Positions 53,559 through 62,077 of a stretch of 64,000 nt of DNA are shown piece after piece. Origin of the DNA: Aeromicrobium sp. Leaf245 (GTDB taxonomy: Bacteria > Actinomycetota > Actinomycetes > Propionibacteriales > Nocardioidaceae); NCBI RefSeq assembly GCF_942548115.1, contig NZ_OW824151.1, positions 2,294,001 through 2,358,000 on the forward strand. Reading direction: 5' to 3'. The first letter of the stretch is position 1; every line of letters begins with the position of its first letter. Both the position numbers and the translations under genes were made by a program. The notes below the pieces were generated by a model. The model did no database searches. It was not told the DNA's origin and saw only the letters and a program-made list of their open reading frames with translations.

Positions 53559-54502
53559 TCCTGGAGCAGCAGGCCGTCGGAGTCGTAGGTCCGGCTCTGC
53601 ACCGCTGCGCCGTCCCCGACGGTGACCTCGAGCAGGGGGTCCTGCCCGATCTGCGGTCTGACCCTGATCATGATCGTGGGGTCGGCGTCGGTGTCGACCG
53701 CGAACCGGGCGTCGTCGACGGCGGTCTGCACGGCCGAGGCGTCGATGCGGGCGAGGTCGGCCACGGGACGCTCGGGGAGGTCCGCGCGGGTCATGCCCTC
53801 CACCCACACGCTCGACGAGTAGGTCCAGTCGGTCGAGGCCGTCGGCTCGTCGGTCGTGGCGGTGCCGGTGTCCTCGCCGACGCGGTACGCCGAGACGACG
53901 GTGGTCCCGGAGGCGGCGGCGAGGTCGTCCACACGCTCGTCCCACCACTGCTCGACCTGCTCGACCGCGACGACGTCACTGCTGTCGAAGTCGCTGCCAC
54001 CGAAGAAGAGGCTCAGGACGAGCCCGCCGGCACCCAGCAGGCAGGGAGCCAGGAAGAAGAACGCCACCACGGCGACGATGCAGCCGATCGTCCGGCGGTT
54101 GGTGCCGGAGGTGCGCTCGCCCACCTGCGGGGTCCCACCGAACCCGGGCGGCGGCCACGCACGGCCCGGCGCCTCGCCGGGGCTCGTGGCAGGTGGCCCC
54201 GGGAACGGGCTGCTGCCCGCCGACGGGGCAGGCTGGTCGGCCGCGGGCGACGCCGGGAACGACGGCTGCGCCGCGTCGCTCGACGCGGTGGGCCGAGAGG
54301 GCGGCGGATCGGCCGGACGGTCGGTCAGGTCGCGGACCACCATGGCCAGGTCGCCTCGGGTCGAGGCCGCGTCGATCTGCTCCATCCGCAGCGACCGGTC
54401 CACGGCCGAGATGCGCCCGGCCGCGTAGGCGGCGTCGACGGCGCGTCGAGCGGTGCGCCGGTCCCCGCGTCCGGCTCCCCCGGGATCGCTGATGTCGCTC
54501 AC
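53555..54502 (-). CDS. DUF1707 membrane protein
   Basis: A 315-residue protein. The N-terminal DUF1707 domain (RTARRAVDAAYAAGRISAVDRSLRMEQIDAASTRGDLAMVVRDL) is followed by a Pro/Ser/Ala-rich linker, one transmembrane segment (IGCIVAVVAFFFLAPCLLGAGGLVLSLFF) and an extracellular domain of about 140 residues with no recognised family (WWDERVDDLAAASGTTVV ... PVADLARIDASAVQTAVDDARFAVD). Possibly an envelope sensor. GTG start with TACGAT 6 nt upstream. Confidence 0.8.
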   Translation of the reverse strand: MSDISDPGGAGRGDRRTARRAVDAAYAAGRISAVDRSLRMEQIDAASTRGDLAMVVRDLTDRPADPPPSRPTASSDAAQPSFPASPAADQPAPSAGSSPFPGPPATSPGEAPGRAWPPPGFGGTPQVGERTSGTNRRTIGCIVAVVAFFFLAPCLLGAGGLVLSLFFGGSDFDSSDVVAVEQVEQWWDERVDDLAAASGTTVVSAYRVGEDTGTATTDEPTASTDWTYSSSVWVEGMTRADLPERPVADLARIDASAVQTAVDDARFAVDTDADPTIMIRVRPQIGQDPLLEVTVGDGAAVQSRTYDSDGLLLQD

Positions 54503-54508
54503 GGCGGC

Positions 54509-54514
54509 ATCGTA
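54509..54514 (-). promoter_or_regulatory. -10 box of DUF1707 gene, leaderless
   Basis: TACGAT on the minus strand, then GCCGCC and the GTG at 54502. Confidence 0.55.
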
Positions 54515-54530
54515 GCGACGTGGAGCAGGC

Positions 54531-56600
54531 TCACGCGTCGATCAGGTCGGAGTCGACCTCGTAGGCGCTCTGCACGATGAACTCCTTGCGCGGAGCGACC
54601 TCGTTGCCCATCAGCAGCTCGAACACACCGGCGGCGCGCTCGGCGTCGTCGACCGTGAGCCGGCGCAGCGTGCGGTGGCGGGGGTCCATCGTGGTCTCGG
54701 CCAGCTGGTCGGCGTCCATCTCGCCCAGGCCCTTGTAGCGCTGGATGGGGTCCTTCCAGCGCACGTTGCGGCGCTTGAGGTCGGCCAGGGTGCGCTGCAG
54801 CTCGGCGTCGGAGTAGGTGTACTGGTACTTCTCCTGCCCCTTCTTGGGGTTGACCAGCTCGATGCGGTGCAGGGGCGGCACGGCCGTGTACACGCGGCCC
54901 TCCTCCACCAGCGGACGCATGTACCGGAAGAACAGCGTGGCCAGCAGGCACCGGATGTGGGCGCCGTCGGAGTCGGCGTCGGCCATGAAGATGATCCGGC
55001 CGTACCGCGTCTGGTCCAGGTCGAAGGTGCGGCCCGAGCCGGCGCCGACGACCTGGATGATCGACGAGCACTCCAGGTTCTTGAGCATGTCGCCGACGCT
55101 GGCCTTCTGGACGTTCAGGATCTTGCCGCGGATGGGCAGCAGCGCCTGGAACTCCGAGTCGCGCGCGGACTTCGCGGTGCCGAGCGCGGAGTCGCCCTCG
55201 ACGATGAACAGCTCCGTGCGGTCGGCGTCAGCGGCGCGGCAGTCGGCCAGCTTGGCGGGCAGGGCGCTGGACTCCAGGGCGTTCTTGCGGCGCTGGTTGT
55301 CGCGCTGCTGGCGGGCCATGAGCCGGGTGCGCGACGCGGCGACGACCTTCTCCATGACGAGGCGCGCCTTGGCCTTCTGCGCCGTCTTGGTGGACGTCAG
55401 GAACGCCTTGAGCTCGCGCGAGACGACCTGGTTGACGATCTTGGTGACGGCCGGGGTGCCGAGCACCTCCTTCGTCTGGCCCTCGAACTGGGGCTCGGCG
55501 AGGCGCACCGTGACCACGGCGGTCATGCCCTCGAGGACGTCGTCCTTGATGACGTCGACGTCGCCGGACTTGAGCAGCCGGGTGGTGCGCAGCGTATCGT
55601 TGAAGGTCTTGGTGAGGCCGCGCTCGAAGCCCTGGACGTGGGTGCCGCCCTTGGGCGTGGCGATGATGTTGACGAAGGACCGGACCTGGGTCTCGTACCC
55701 GGTGCCCCAGCGCAGCGCCACGTCGACGCCGAGGTCGCGCTCGACCTCCTGGGGCGTCATGTGGCCCTTGGAGTCGAGCACCGGGACGGTCTCGGTGAAG
55801 GCGCCGTGGCCCTGCAGGCGCAGCACCTCGCTCACCGGCTCGTCGGCGGCGAGGAAGTCGCAGTACTCGGTGATGCCGCCGTCGTGCTTGAACGACTCCT
55901 CGACCGGCTCGTCGCCGCGCTCGTCGCGGATGACGATCTCGAGTCCTGGCACGAGGAACGACGTCTGCCGCGCGCGGGTGACGAGCTCCTCGTAGGAGAA
56001 CGTGGCGGTCCTGATGAAGATCTGCGGGTCGGCCCAGTAGCGCACCCGCGTGCCGGTGACCGTCTTCTTGACCCGGCCGCCCTTGTGCAGGGTGTTGTCG
56101 GCGGTGAAGTCCGCGGTGGGTCCGTCGCCGGCGAAGACGCCCGGCTCACCCCGCCGGAACGACATCGACCACGTCGCACCGGACTTGTCGACCTGCACGT
56201 CGAGGCGGGAGGACAGCGCGTTGACGACCGACGCGCCGACGCCGTGCAGGCCGCCGGTGGCGTTGTAGGAGCCGCCGCCGAACTTTCCGCCGGCGTGGAG
56301 CTTCGTGTACACGACCTCGACGCCGGTGAGCCCGGTCTTGGGCTCGATGTCCACCGGGACGCCGCGGCCGTTGTCGCGCACCTCGACCGAGCCGTCGGCG
56401 TGGAGCACCACGTCGATGCGGTCGCAGTGGCCGTCAAGCGCCTCGTCGACGGAGTTGTCGATGATCTCCCACAGGCAGTGCATGAGACCACGGGTGTCCG
56501 TGGAGCCGATGTACATGCCGGGGCGCTTGCGGACCGCCTCGAGTCCTTCGAGGACGAGCAGGTTGCGTGCGTCGTAGGTCGACAACTCAGTGGCCTCCAC
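54531..56600 (-). CDS. parE: DNA topoisomerase IV subunit B
   Basis: A 689-residue GHKL/TOPRIM ATPase. ATP site: IIDNSVDEALDGH (Asn49), VRDNGRGVPVD (76-83), GGLHGVGASVVNALS. TOPRIM: LFIVEGDSALG, MADADSDGAHIRCL, then HRIELVNPKKG and RYKGLGEMDADQLAETTMDP. It powers ParC in chromosome decatenation. Two starts are possible: GTG 56600 has no ribosome site, while TTG 56585 (residue 6) lies 8 nt after GGAGG and is the better-supported one. The larger limit is given. parE sits beside DUF7455 and sigA as in other actinobacteria. Confidence 0.93.
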   Translation of the reverse strand: MEATELSTYDARNLLVLEGLEAVRKRPGMYIGSTDTRGLMHCLWEIIDNSVDEALDGHCDRIDVVLHADGSVEVRDNGRGVPVDIEPKTGLTGVEVVYTKLHAGGKFGGGSYNATGGLHGVGASVVNALSSRLDVQVDKSGATWSMSFRRGEPGVFAGDGPTADFTADNTLHKGGRVKKTVTGTRVRYWADPQIFIRTATFSYEELVTRARQTSFLVPGLEIVIRDERGDEPVEESFKHDGGITEYCDFLAADEPVSEVLRLQGHGAFTETVPVLDSKGHMTPQEVERDLGVDVALRWGTGYETQVRSFVNIIATPKGGTHVQGFERGLTKTFNDTLRTTRLLKSGDVDVIKDDVLEGMTAVVTVRLAEPQFEGQTKEVLGTPAVTKIVNQVVSRELKAFLTSTKTAQKAKARLVMEKVVAASRTRLMARQQRDNQRRKNALESSALPAKLADCRAADADRTELFIVEGDSALGTAKSARDSEFQALLPIRGKILNVQKASVGDMLKNLECSSIIQVVGAGSGRTFDLDQTRYGRIIFMADADSDGAHIRCLLATLFFRYMRPLVEEGRVYTAVPPLHRIELVNPKKGQEKYQYTYSDAELQRTLADLKRRNVRWKDPIQRYKGLGEMDADQLAETTMDPRHRTLRRLTVDDAERAAGVFELLMGNEVAPRKEFIVQSAYEVDSDLIDA

Positions 56601-56852
56601 CGGGTGGTTTCGCGTCGGGTCGGACGGCGTCGGACACCGTGCGTGCAGGCGATCGCCGACCCCCTCGCCAGCCTAGTCAGAAGGTCCCCGGTGACCGGTC
56701 TGACACGCGGCGCGCCGACCCACCTCCGCAGGTTTGGCGACGGTCGGCAGTATCTATGTCGTATGTCACCAACTCCGGCGCGGAACAACAGCCCGTGGTT
56801 GGATGTTGAGTCAGACGTACCCGCTGAACGACGACGCTGAGGAAGAGAGAAC

Positions 56853-57083
56853 ATGATGGCTGCAGTCGCCGAGCTTCCCGGTCTGAACGCGACCGACCGC
56901 TGTGACCGTTGCGGTGCGCAGGCGTACGTCCGCGTCGAGCTGGCCGGCGGTGCCGAGCTGCTCTTCTGCGCGCACCACGCCCGTGAGCACGAGGACAAGC
57001 TGCGTGAGGTCGCCGTGTCGATCCACGACGAGACCGGACGCCTCGGATCCGAGCCCACCGCGGCCTCGAACCCCGAGGTCTGA
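56853..57083 (+). CDS. DUF7455 small zinc-ribbon protein
   Basis: A 76-residue protein: LNATDRCDRCGAQAYVRVELAGGAELLFCAHHAREHEDKLREVAVSIHDETGRL. CDRCG and CAHH are the zinc ligands (CxxC...CxxH). It is found next to sigA and parE throughout actinobacteria. Function unknown; the small zinc ribbon suggests nucleic-acid or RNA-polymerase binding. GGAAGAGAG precedes the ATG; a second ATG follows directly and could also be the start. A strong terminator follows at 57100. Confidence 0.88.
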   Translation: MMAAVAELPGLNATDRCDRCGAQAYVRVELAGGAELLFCAHHAREHEDKLREVAVSIHDETGRLGSEPTAASNPEV

Positions 57084-57099
57084 CCGAACACGAACGTAC

Positions 57100-57140
57100 G
57101 AGAAGGGCCCCTCACCGCTGAGCGGTGAGGGGCCTTTCTC
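57100..57140. terminator. bidirectional terminator between DUF7455 and PLD-like genes
   Basis: GAGAAGGGCCCCTCACCG, loop CTGAG, CGGTGAGGGGCCTTTCTC: about an 18-bp stem with one mismatch, followed on the plus strand by a weak T-rich end (TTTCTC). It lies between convergent genes. Confidence 0.85.
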
Positions 57141-57161
57141 GTGGTGCCACGAGGGCGCTGG

Positions 57162-58730
57162 TCAGTACGACCAGTTCCGAGCGCCGGAACTGCGCCAGAT
57201 GGCGTACCAGTGCTCGAGGTACTCCTTGTAGACCGACGGGTCGGTCGTCTCGGTCGTGATCTCGTCGCTCACCACCAGGTTGGACCCGGTGAGGGCGGCG
57301 GACCCGGCCTGGACGACGCGCACGAAGGTGCCGTCGGGGTACTTGGAGAAGTTCTCGCCGTTGGGAAGCAGCTCCTCCTTGTTCCACGGGTTCGACTTCA
57401 GCTTCGCCTCGACGAGCATCGTCTTGTCGTGGGGCTTGGCGTAGGCGGCCGGGATGCGCGTGACCGAGGTGCGGAACACGTCGAGGATCGGCTTGCAGAT
57501 GCGGATGTACTGCTGGCAGTGCGCCGTCCGGTTGGCCTTGATCTCGTCGCGGAACGAGATCGCCTCGACGAGGCAGCCGCGCTCGGTGAGCCGCGTCAGC
57601 TTCTGCGCCACCGCGATGCGGCGGTACTTGAAGCGGTTGTGCTGCAGGCGGATCTTGCACGTGGAGTCGGGGACGACCCGGTTGAGCAGGTTGATCACCG
57701 GGTCGCGGCCGTTGGCCGGCGACGCCGAGATCGGCGTCGGGTAGTAGGTGGTGTTCGAGAGCTCGGAGTAGAACATCCCGTTGACCGCGAACGCCGTGCG
57801 GTAGCCGTCGCTCGTGGCGCCGCTGTAGCCGTAGCGCGACGAGTTCTTGGCGATGTAGCGCGGGTAGTCGTAGTTGTAGGTCTTGCCGATGTTGCGCTCG
57901 GCCCACATGTCCTGGAAGAACTCGCGCATCTGCAGGAAGATCTTCTTGTCGTTGTAGGTGGTCCACCCGTTGTTGAAGGTGTACTCACCGCTCGGCCCGC
58001 CGAGGTTGGCCGAACCGGACCAGGAGGCGCCCCACGCCTGCTTCTTGTCGCGGTCGAAGGTGTTGGCGACCAGCAGCACCTTCGAGTGCATGATGGCGCC
58101 GTTGAGGGTGGAGAGACAGGCGAGGCTCTTGCCCTTCGCGCAGATCTTGAAGTGGCCGTGCTTGAGCGACGTCAGGCTCTTCTGCAGCGCGCGCGACTCC
58201 TTGGACTGCGAGGCCTTGCCGTGGATCATGTAGACGTCGACGCCGGCCTTCGCGGCCTTGATGAGCTCGCGTCCGACGCGCTTGGAGTTCTCCATGCGCG
58301 AGACCGAGATGTAGACGTAGTTGGCGCTGCGGACGGCCGACGAGCGCAGCTTGCCGGTGTTCGGGTCCTCGTAGGAGCCGCGGATCAGCCGCTCGAGGTC
58401 GTTGAGCAGCGTGTAGTCGCTGGCCTTCATGTAGCTGCCGTTGGGCCGGGAGAAGTTCGGCTCGACCTTGACCTCGTAGTCCGGGCCGTACGGGCGGCTC
58501 TGCGCGGCCGTGGTCTCCGCCGCCTGGGGGCTGACGTCGCCAGAGGTGGGTGCCGGGGTCGGGTCGGGCGTGACGTTGGTGGGCTCGGCCGCGTCCGCGG
58601 TCGGCGAGGGCGAGGGGGTCTCCACCGCGGAGGTGGGGGCTGCGCTCAAGGCACCGACCAGGACGGCCGAGCCGAGCAGGCCAACCCCCAGTCGACGCAC
58701 GAGTCGGCCCGTTCGGTCGTAGCTACGCAC
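57162..58730 (-). CDS. secreted phospholipase D-like protein
   Basis: A 522-residue exported protein: basic start RSYDRTGRLVRRLG, hydrophobic LGVGLLGSAVLVGALSAAPTSA, then a Pro/Thr-rich linker. Two PLD-like His-Lys motifs are visible, MHSKVLLV and PHDKTMLV, each near a domain core (VYISVSRMENSKRVGRELIKAAKAGVDVYMIHG; GCLVEAISF). Family members cleave phosphodiesters in lipid, DNA or other polymers. GGGAGA precedes the GTG start. The protein is Lys/Asn/Tyr-rich and parts of its DNA are much lower in GC (about 55% in one sampled 60-bp line) than surroundings. Confidence 0.8.
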   Translation of the reverse strand: MRSYDRTGRLVRRLGVGLLGSAVLVGALSAAPTSAVETPSPSPTADAAEPTNVTPDPTPAPTSGDVSPQAAETTAAQSRPYGPDYEVKVEPNFSRPNGSYMKASDYTLLNDLERLIRGSYEDPNTGKLRSSAVRSANYVYISVSRMENSKRVGRELIKAAKAGVDVYMIHGKASQSKESRALQKSLTSLKHGHFKICAKGKSLACLSTLNGAIMHSKVLLVANTFDRDKKQAWGASWSGSANLGGPSGEYTFNNGWTTYNDKKIFLQMREFFQDMWAERNIGKTYNYDYPRYIAKNSSRYGYSGATSDGYRTAFAVNGMFYSELSNTTYYPTPISASPANGRDPVINLLNRVVPDSTCKIRLQHNRFKYRRIAVAQKLTRLTERGCLVEAISFRDEIKANRTAHCQQYIRICKPILDVFRTSVTRIPAAYAKPHDKTMLVEAKLKSNPWNKEELLPNGENFSKYPDGTFVRVVQAGSAALTGSNLVVSDEITTETTDPSVYKEYLEHWYAIWRSSGARNWSY

Positions 58731-58901
58731 CGCTGTGTCTCCCGAGATCGACGTGTGGGTCGCGACAGTCTAACTCAGAGTCACCCCGCGTCTGGGCAAG
58801 ACGTCTTTCCAGGTCCTGCGCGCCGAGGTGCGGGCCGGGGCGGTCCGTGCCACGCTCGGCGAAGTCGGCCACCACGGTCGACGTCGAACCGAGGAGACAT
58901 C

Positions 58902-59099
58902 ATGCAGATCGGCAGCTCGCTCTTCCTGCTGGCAGCAGGCGCCATCCTGGCGTTCGCCGTCCAGGACGCCGTCAACGGGGTCGACCTCACCATGGTCGGC
59001 TACATCCTCATCGCCGTCGGGGCACTGGGTCTCATCGTGTCCCTGATCCTGAGCGGCCGCAGCCGCGACCGACGCGGGGAAGTCCCCCCGCCGCGCTGA
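58902..59099 (+). CDS. DUF6458 two-helix membrane protein
   Basis: A 65-residue protein from ATG 58902 after GAGGAGA. It begins MQIGSSLFLLAAGAILAFAVQD, then VDLTMVGYILIAVGALGLIVSLIL and a basic tail SGRSRDRRG. The start, the VQD turn and the second helix match the small actinobacterial DUF6458 family; function unknown. A 16-bp terminator follows. Confidence 0.82.
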   Translation: MQIGSSLFLLAAGAILAFAVQDAVNGVDLTMVGYILIAVGALGLIVSLILSGRSRDRRGEVPPPR

Positions 59100-59131
59100 G
59101 CCGCGCATCGGCACTCGCGACGCACCACGAC

Positions 59132-59168
59132 ACGGGCCGGGACGATCCTCGAGATCGTCCCGGCCCGT
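59132..59168 (+). terminator. terminator of DUF6458 gene
   Basis: ACGGGCCGGGACGATC (59132-59147), loop CTCGA, GATCGTCCCGGCCCGT (59153-59168): a perfect 16-bp stem. Confidence 0.8.
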
Positions 59169-59312
59169 CGTCATGTCTGGACCCGGGTGGGAGCCGTCCG
59201 ACCGTGCGGTCTCGCAGGTGAGATCAGTCGGACGCGAGGCGCCGGCGCGCCCGGCGGAACGTGAGCTTCGCTGACGACGTCCGGAGCTGCCCGACCTCGG
59301 TCGGCCCGAGGA

Positions 59313-59657
59313 TCACGTGCGGTCCGTCAGGCCGAGGAGGAACTGCACCAACAGCCTCGTCGCTGCGAGGACCATGCACACGATCAACGTGGCGCCGATG
59401 AGGTGGCCGTCGAACCCGCGGGTGTCGACCCCGGCGAGATGCAGGAGTCCCCAGCCGATCAGTGCCAGGACGTACAGGACCAGGGCGTAGGTCCACAGAC
59501 GCGGGATCGAGATCTCCGCACGCAGGAGCGATCGCCGCACCGCGCTCTCGGCAGCTCCCGACACGCTCGAAGCGTATCGACGCCTGGACGGCGAGCGCTG
59601 CGGCGCATCCACAGGCACCATCCCCCGCGACGAGTCGCGGGGGATGCAGATGGTCAC
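59313..59657 (-). CDS. small two-helix membrane protein, unknown
   Basis: Up to 114 residues from GTG 59657 (GAGG 7 nt upstream). Two clear membrane segments: LWTYALVLYVLALIGWGLLHLAG and LIGATLIVCMVLAATRLLVQFLLGL, with a short loop VDTRGFDGH. Other in-frame starts are ATG 59621 and GTG 59564. A 12-bp inverted repeat (59620-59645) covers the region just after the longest start, so the true start may be one of the later ones. No family recognised. No neighbouring partner gene on its strand. Confidence 0.6.
   Translation of the reverse strand: MTICIPRDSSRGMVPVDAPQRSPSRRRYASSVSGAAESAVRRSLLRAEISIPRLWTYALVLYVLALIGWGLLHLAGVDTRGFDGHLIGATLIVCMVLAATRLLVQFLLGLTDRT
59620..59645. repeat. inverted repeat within the 5' end of the small membrane-protein gene
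   Basis: ATCCCCCGCGAC, two bases, GTCGCGGGGGAT: 12-bp perfect arms. On the minus strand the right-hand arm leads into an in-frame ATG, so an RNA hairpin would hide it. On the plus strand it lies about 90 bp before a lipoprotein gene. Confidence 0.6.
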
Positions 59658-59735
59658 GATCCGGCCTCGGTGATCTCGACGTCGACAACACCTCGGGAAG
59701 AGCCGTGTCGCTCGATGCCATGGGACGATTCGTCA

Positions 59736-60266
59736 GTGAGAGCCACTTTCGCGGCAGGCCTGGCGTTGGCGGTGTCCGCTGCTTCCTCCGGATGCGGGAA
59801 TCTCGTCGGCTACATCCCACCGCCTGCCGGGATCACCGGGGTTCGCCTCACGGCCGACGACGAGGTCGAGATCGTCTCGTACGTCTGCGCACCGGACGTC
59901 GACACGTTGAGCGTGGTCTCCGACCGCGAAGGACTCGACGACGAGGAGGAGAACCCGGTCCAGGCCCTGTCGACCCACGACGGCCCCGTGACGGGGTTGG
60001 TGACCATCAGGCTCGGTGAGCCAGGAGGCGAGTGGGGCCCTCAGCCCGACCTCGACCTCGAGGACGGGGCCGGCTACCTCATCGATCTGTCGAGTGACGA
60101 TCGGTTGACCATGTCCGTGTGGCTCACGCCGGGGTGGTCCGGGAAGCTGCGCCCGGGTGTCGTCTACGTGATGGCTGACCCGTCGCCCGACACGGCGACG
60201 CTTCGAGCGATCACGACCGACCAGCTCGAGTCGGAGGCACGCCGCGCCTGCGACGCCGAGGGTTGA
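59736..60266 (+). CDS. putative lipoprotein, unknown function
   Basis: A 176-residue protein from GTG 59736, chosen because it gives a short basic start and a lipoprotein signal with Cys20 (LAVSAASSGC); ATG 59715 would add an acidic start. The mature part is acidic: PPPAGITGVRLTADDEVEIVSYVCAPDVDTLSVVSDREG, then VTIRLGEPGGEWGPQPDLDL and YLIDLSSDDRLTMSVWLTPGWSGKLRPGVVYVMAD. No family recognised. A near-copy of the last 24 coding bases follows directly after the stop. Confidence 0.6.
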   Translation: MRATFAAGLALAVSAASSGCGNLVGYIPPPAGITGVRLTADDEVEIVSYVCAPDVDTLSVVSDREGLDDEEENPVQALSTHDGPVTGLVTIRLGEPGGEWGPQPDLDLEDGAGYLIDLSSDDRLTMSVWLTPGWSGKLRPGVVYVMADPSPDTATLRAITTDQLESEARRACDAEG

Positions 60267-60514
60267 CGCGCCTGGGATGCGGAGGGTTGGCGGTGCCCCT
60301 CTGAAGTCCGCCGACAGGCTGCCCGCCCACGCACCGTGTGGCGCGATGGCCACACGCTCGGCGACGAGGCCGGTGGACCCGGTAGGCCAGGCCCGTCTCG
60401 GCGCCGCCTTCGAACTGATCTGGACCAGGAGCGCCGCGCGGTGCCGGCGCGTCGCCCACGCGTTCCGATTCTTCCTGGGATTCCAGTCAGATCCGAGCGC
60501 GTGGGCGGCACGAC

Positions 60515-61797
<1,283 letters not shown>

Positions 61798-61801
<4 letters not shown>

Positions 61802-61932
61802 GGGCTCTTCTGATCTCGCGGGTGGGCTGGGCGGTACTGCTCGCGCCGGGTCGTGGGGCAAGACCTGCTCGGCGAGTCCACTCGCGCGGCCGAACGTGCG
61901 ACACGGGGTCGCGCTCCGGGCACGGAACTCAC
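61798..61932 (-). CDS. small upstream ORF overlapping the sigA start (44 aa)
   Basis: GTG 61932 lies 8 nt after AAGGAGGAG (61941-61949), the strongest ribosome site in this leader. The 44-codon frame ([17 protein letters not shown]..., ending DQKSP) stops at a TGA that shares bases with the sigA GTG (GTGA). The sigA frame has no start codon usable by that site. The peptide is Arg/Pro/Ser-rich, with no known domain; it may be a leader peptide setting sigA translation. Confidence 0.5.
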
Positions 61933-61949
61933 GAACAAATCTCCTCCTT

Positions 61950-62077
61950 GACCGGTATGAGGGCGCAACAAAGAGGCCTGCGGTCAACCTCTGCGTGGTC
62001 CAGTCTGCCACGCACGCCCAAGCCCCCACCGACGGGGGCGCACGCCCCACGGATGCCGGCGCCCGACCCCTCCGGAC
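61950..62077 (-). other. sigA upstream non-coding region
   Basis: Between the GCS2-family gene and the sigA leader. On the minus strand TTGACC is the only consensus-like -35; no convincing -10 lies at normal spacing (CATACC is 24 bp on). No other feature seen. Confidence 0.4.

Noticed and set aside
56601-56852. Riboswitch or structured RNA before DUF7455
   Set aside because: Only an AT-richer patch (56751-56766) was seen; no conserved stem set or recognisable riboswitch core.
61802-62050. Longer sigA with an 83-residue N-terminal extension
   Set aside because: The extension has no family similarity and no ribosome site; the strong site in that stretch is in another frame. The Lys/Ala-rich start at 61801 is the usual one.
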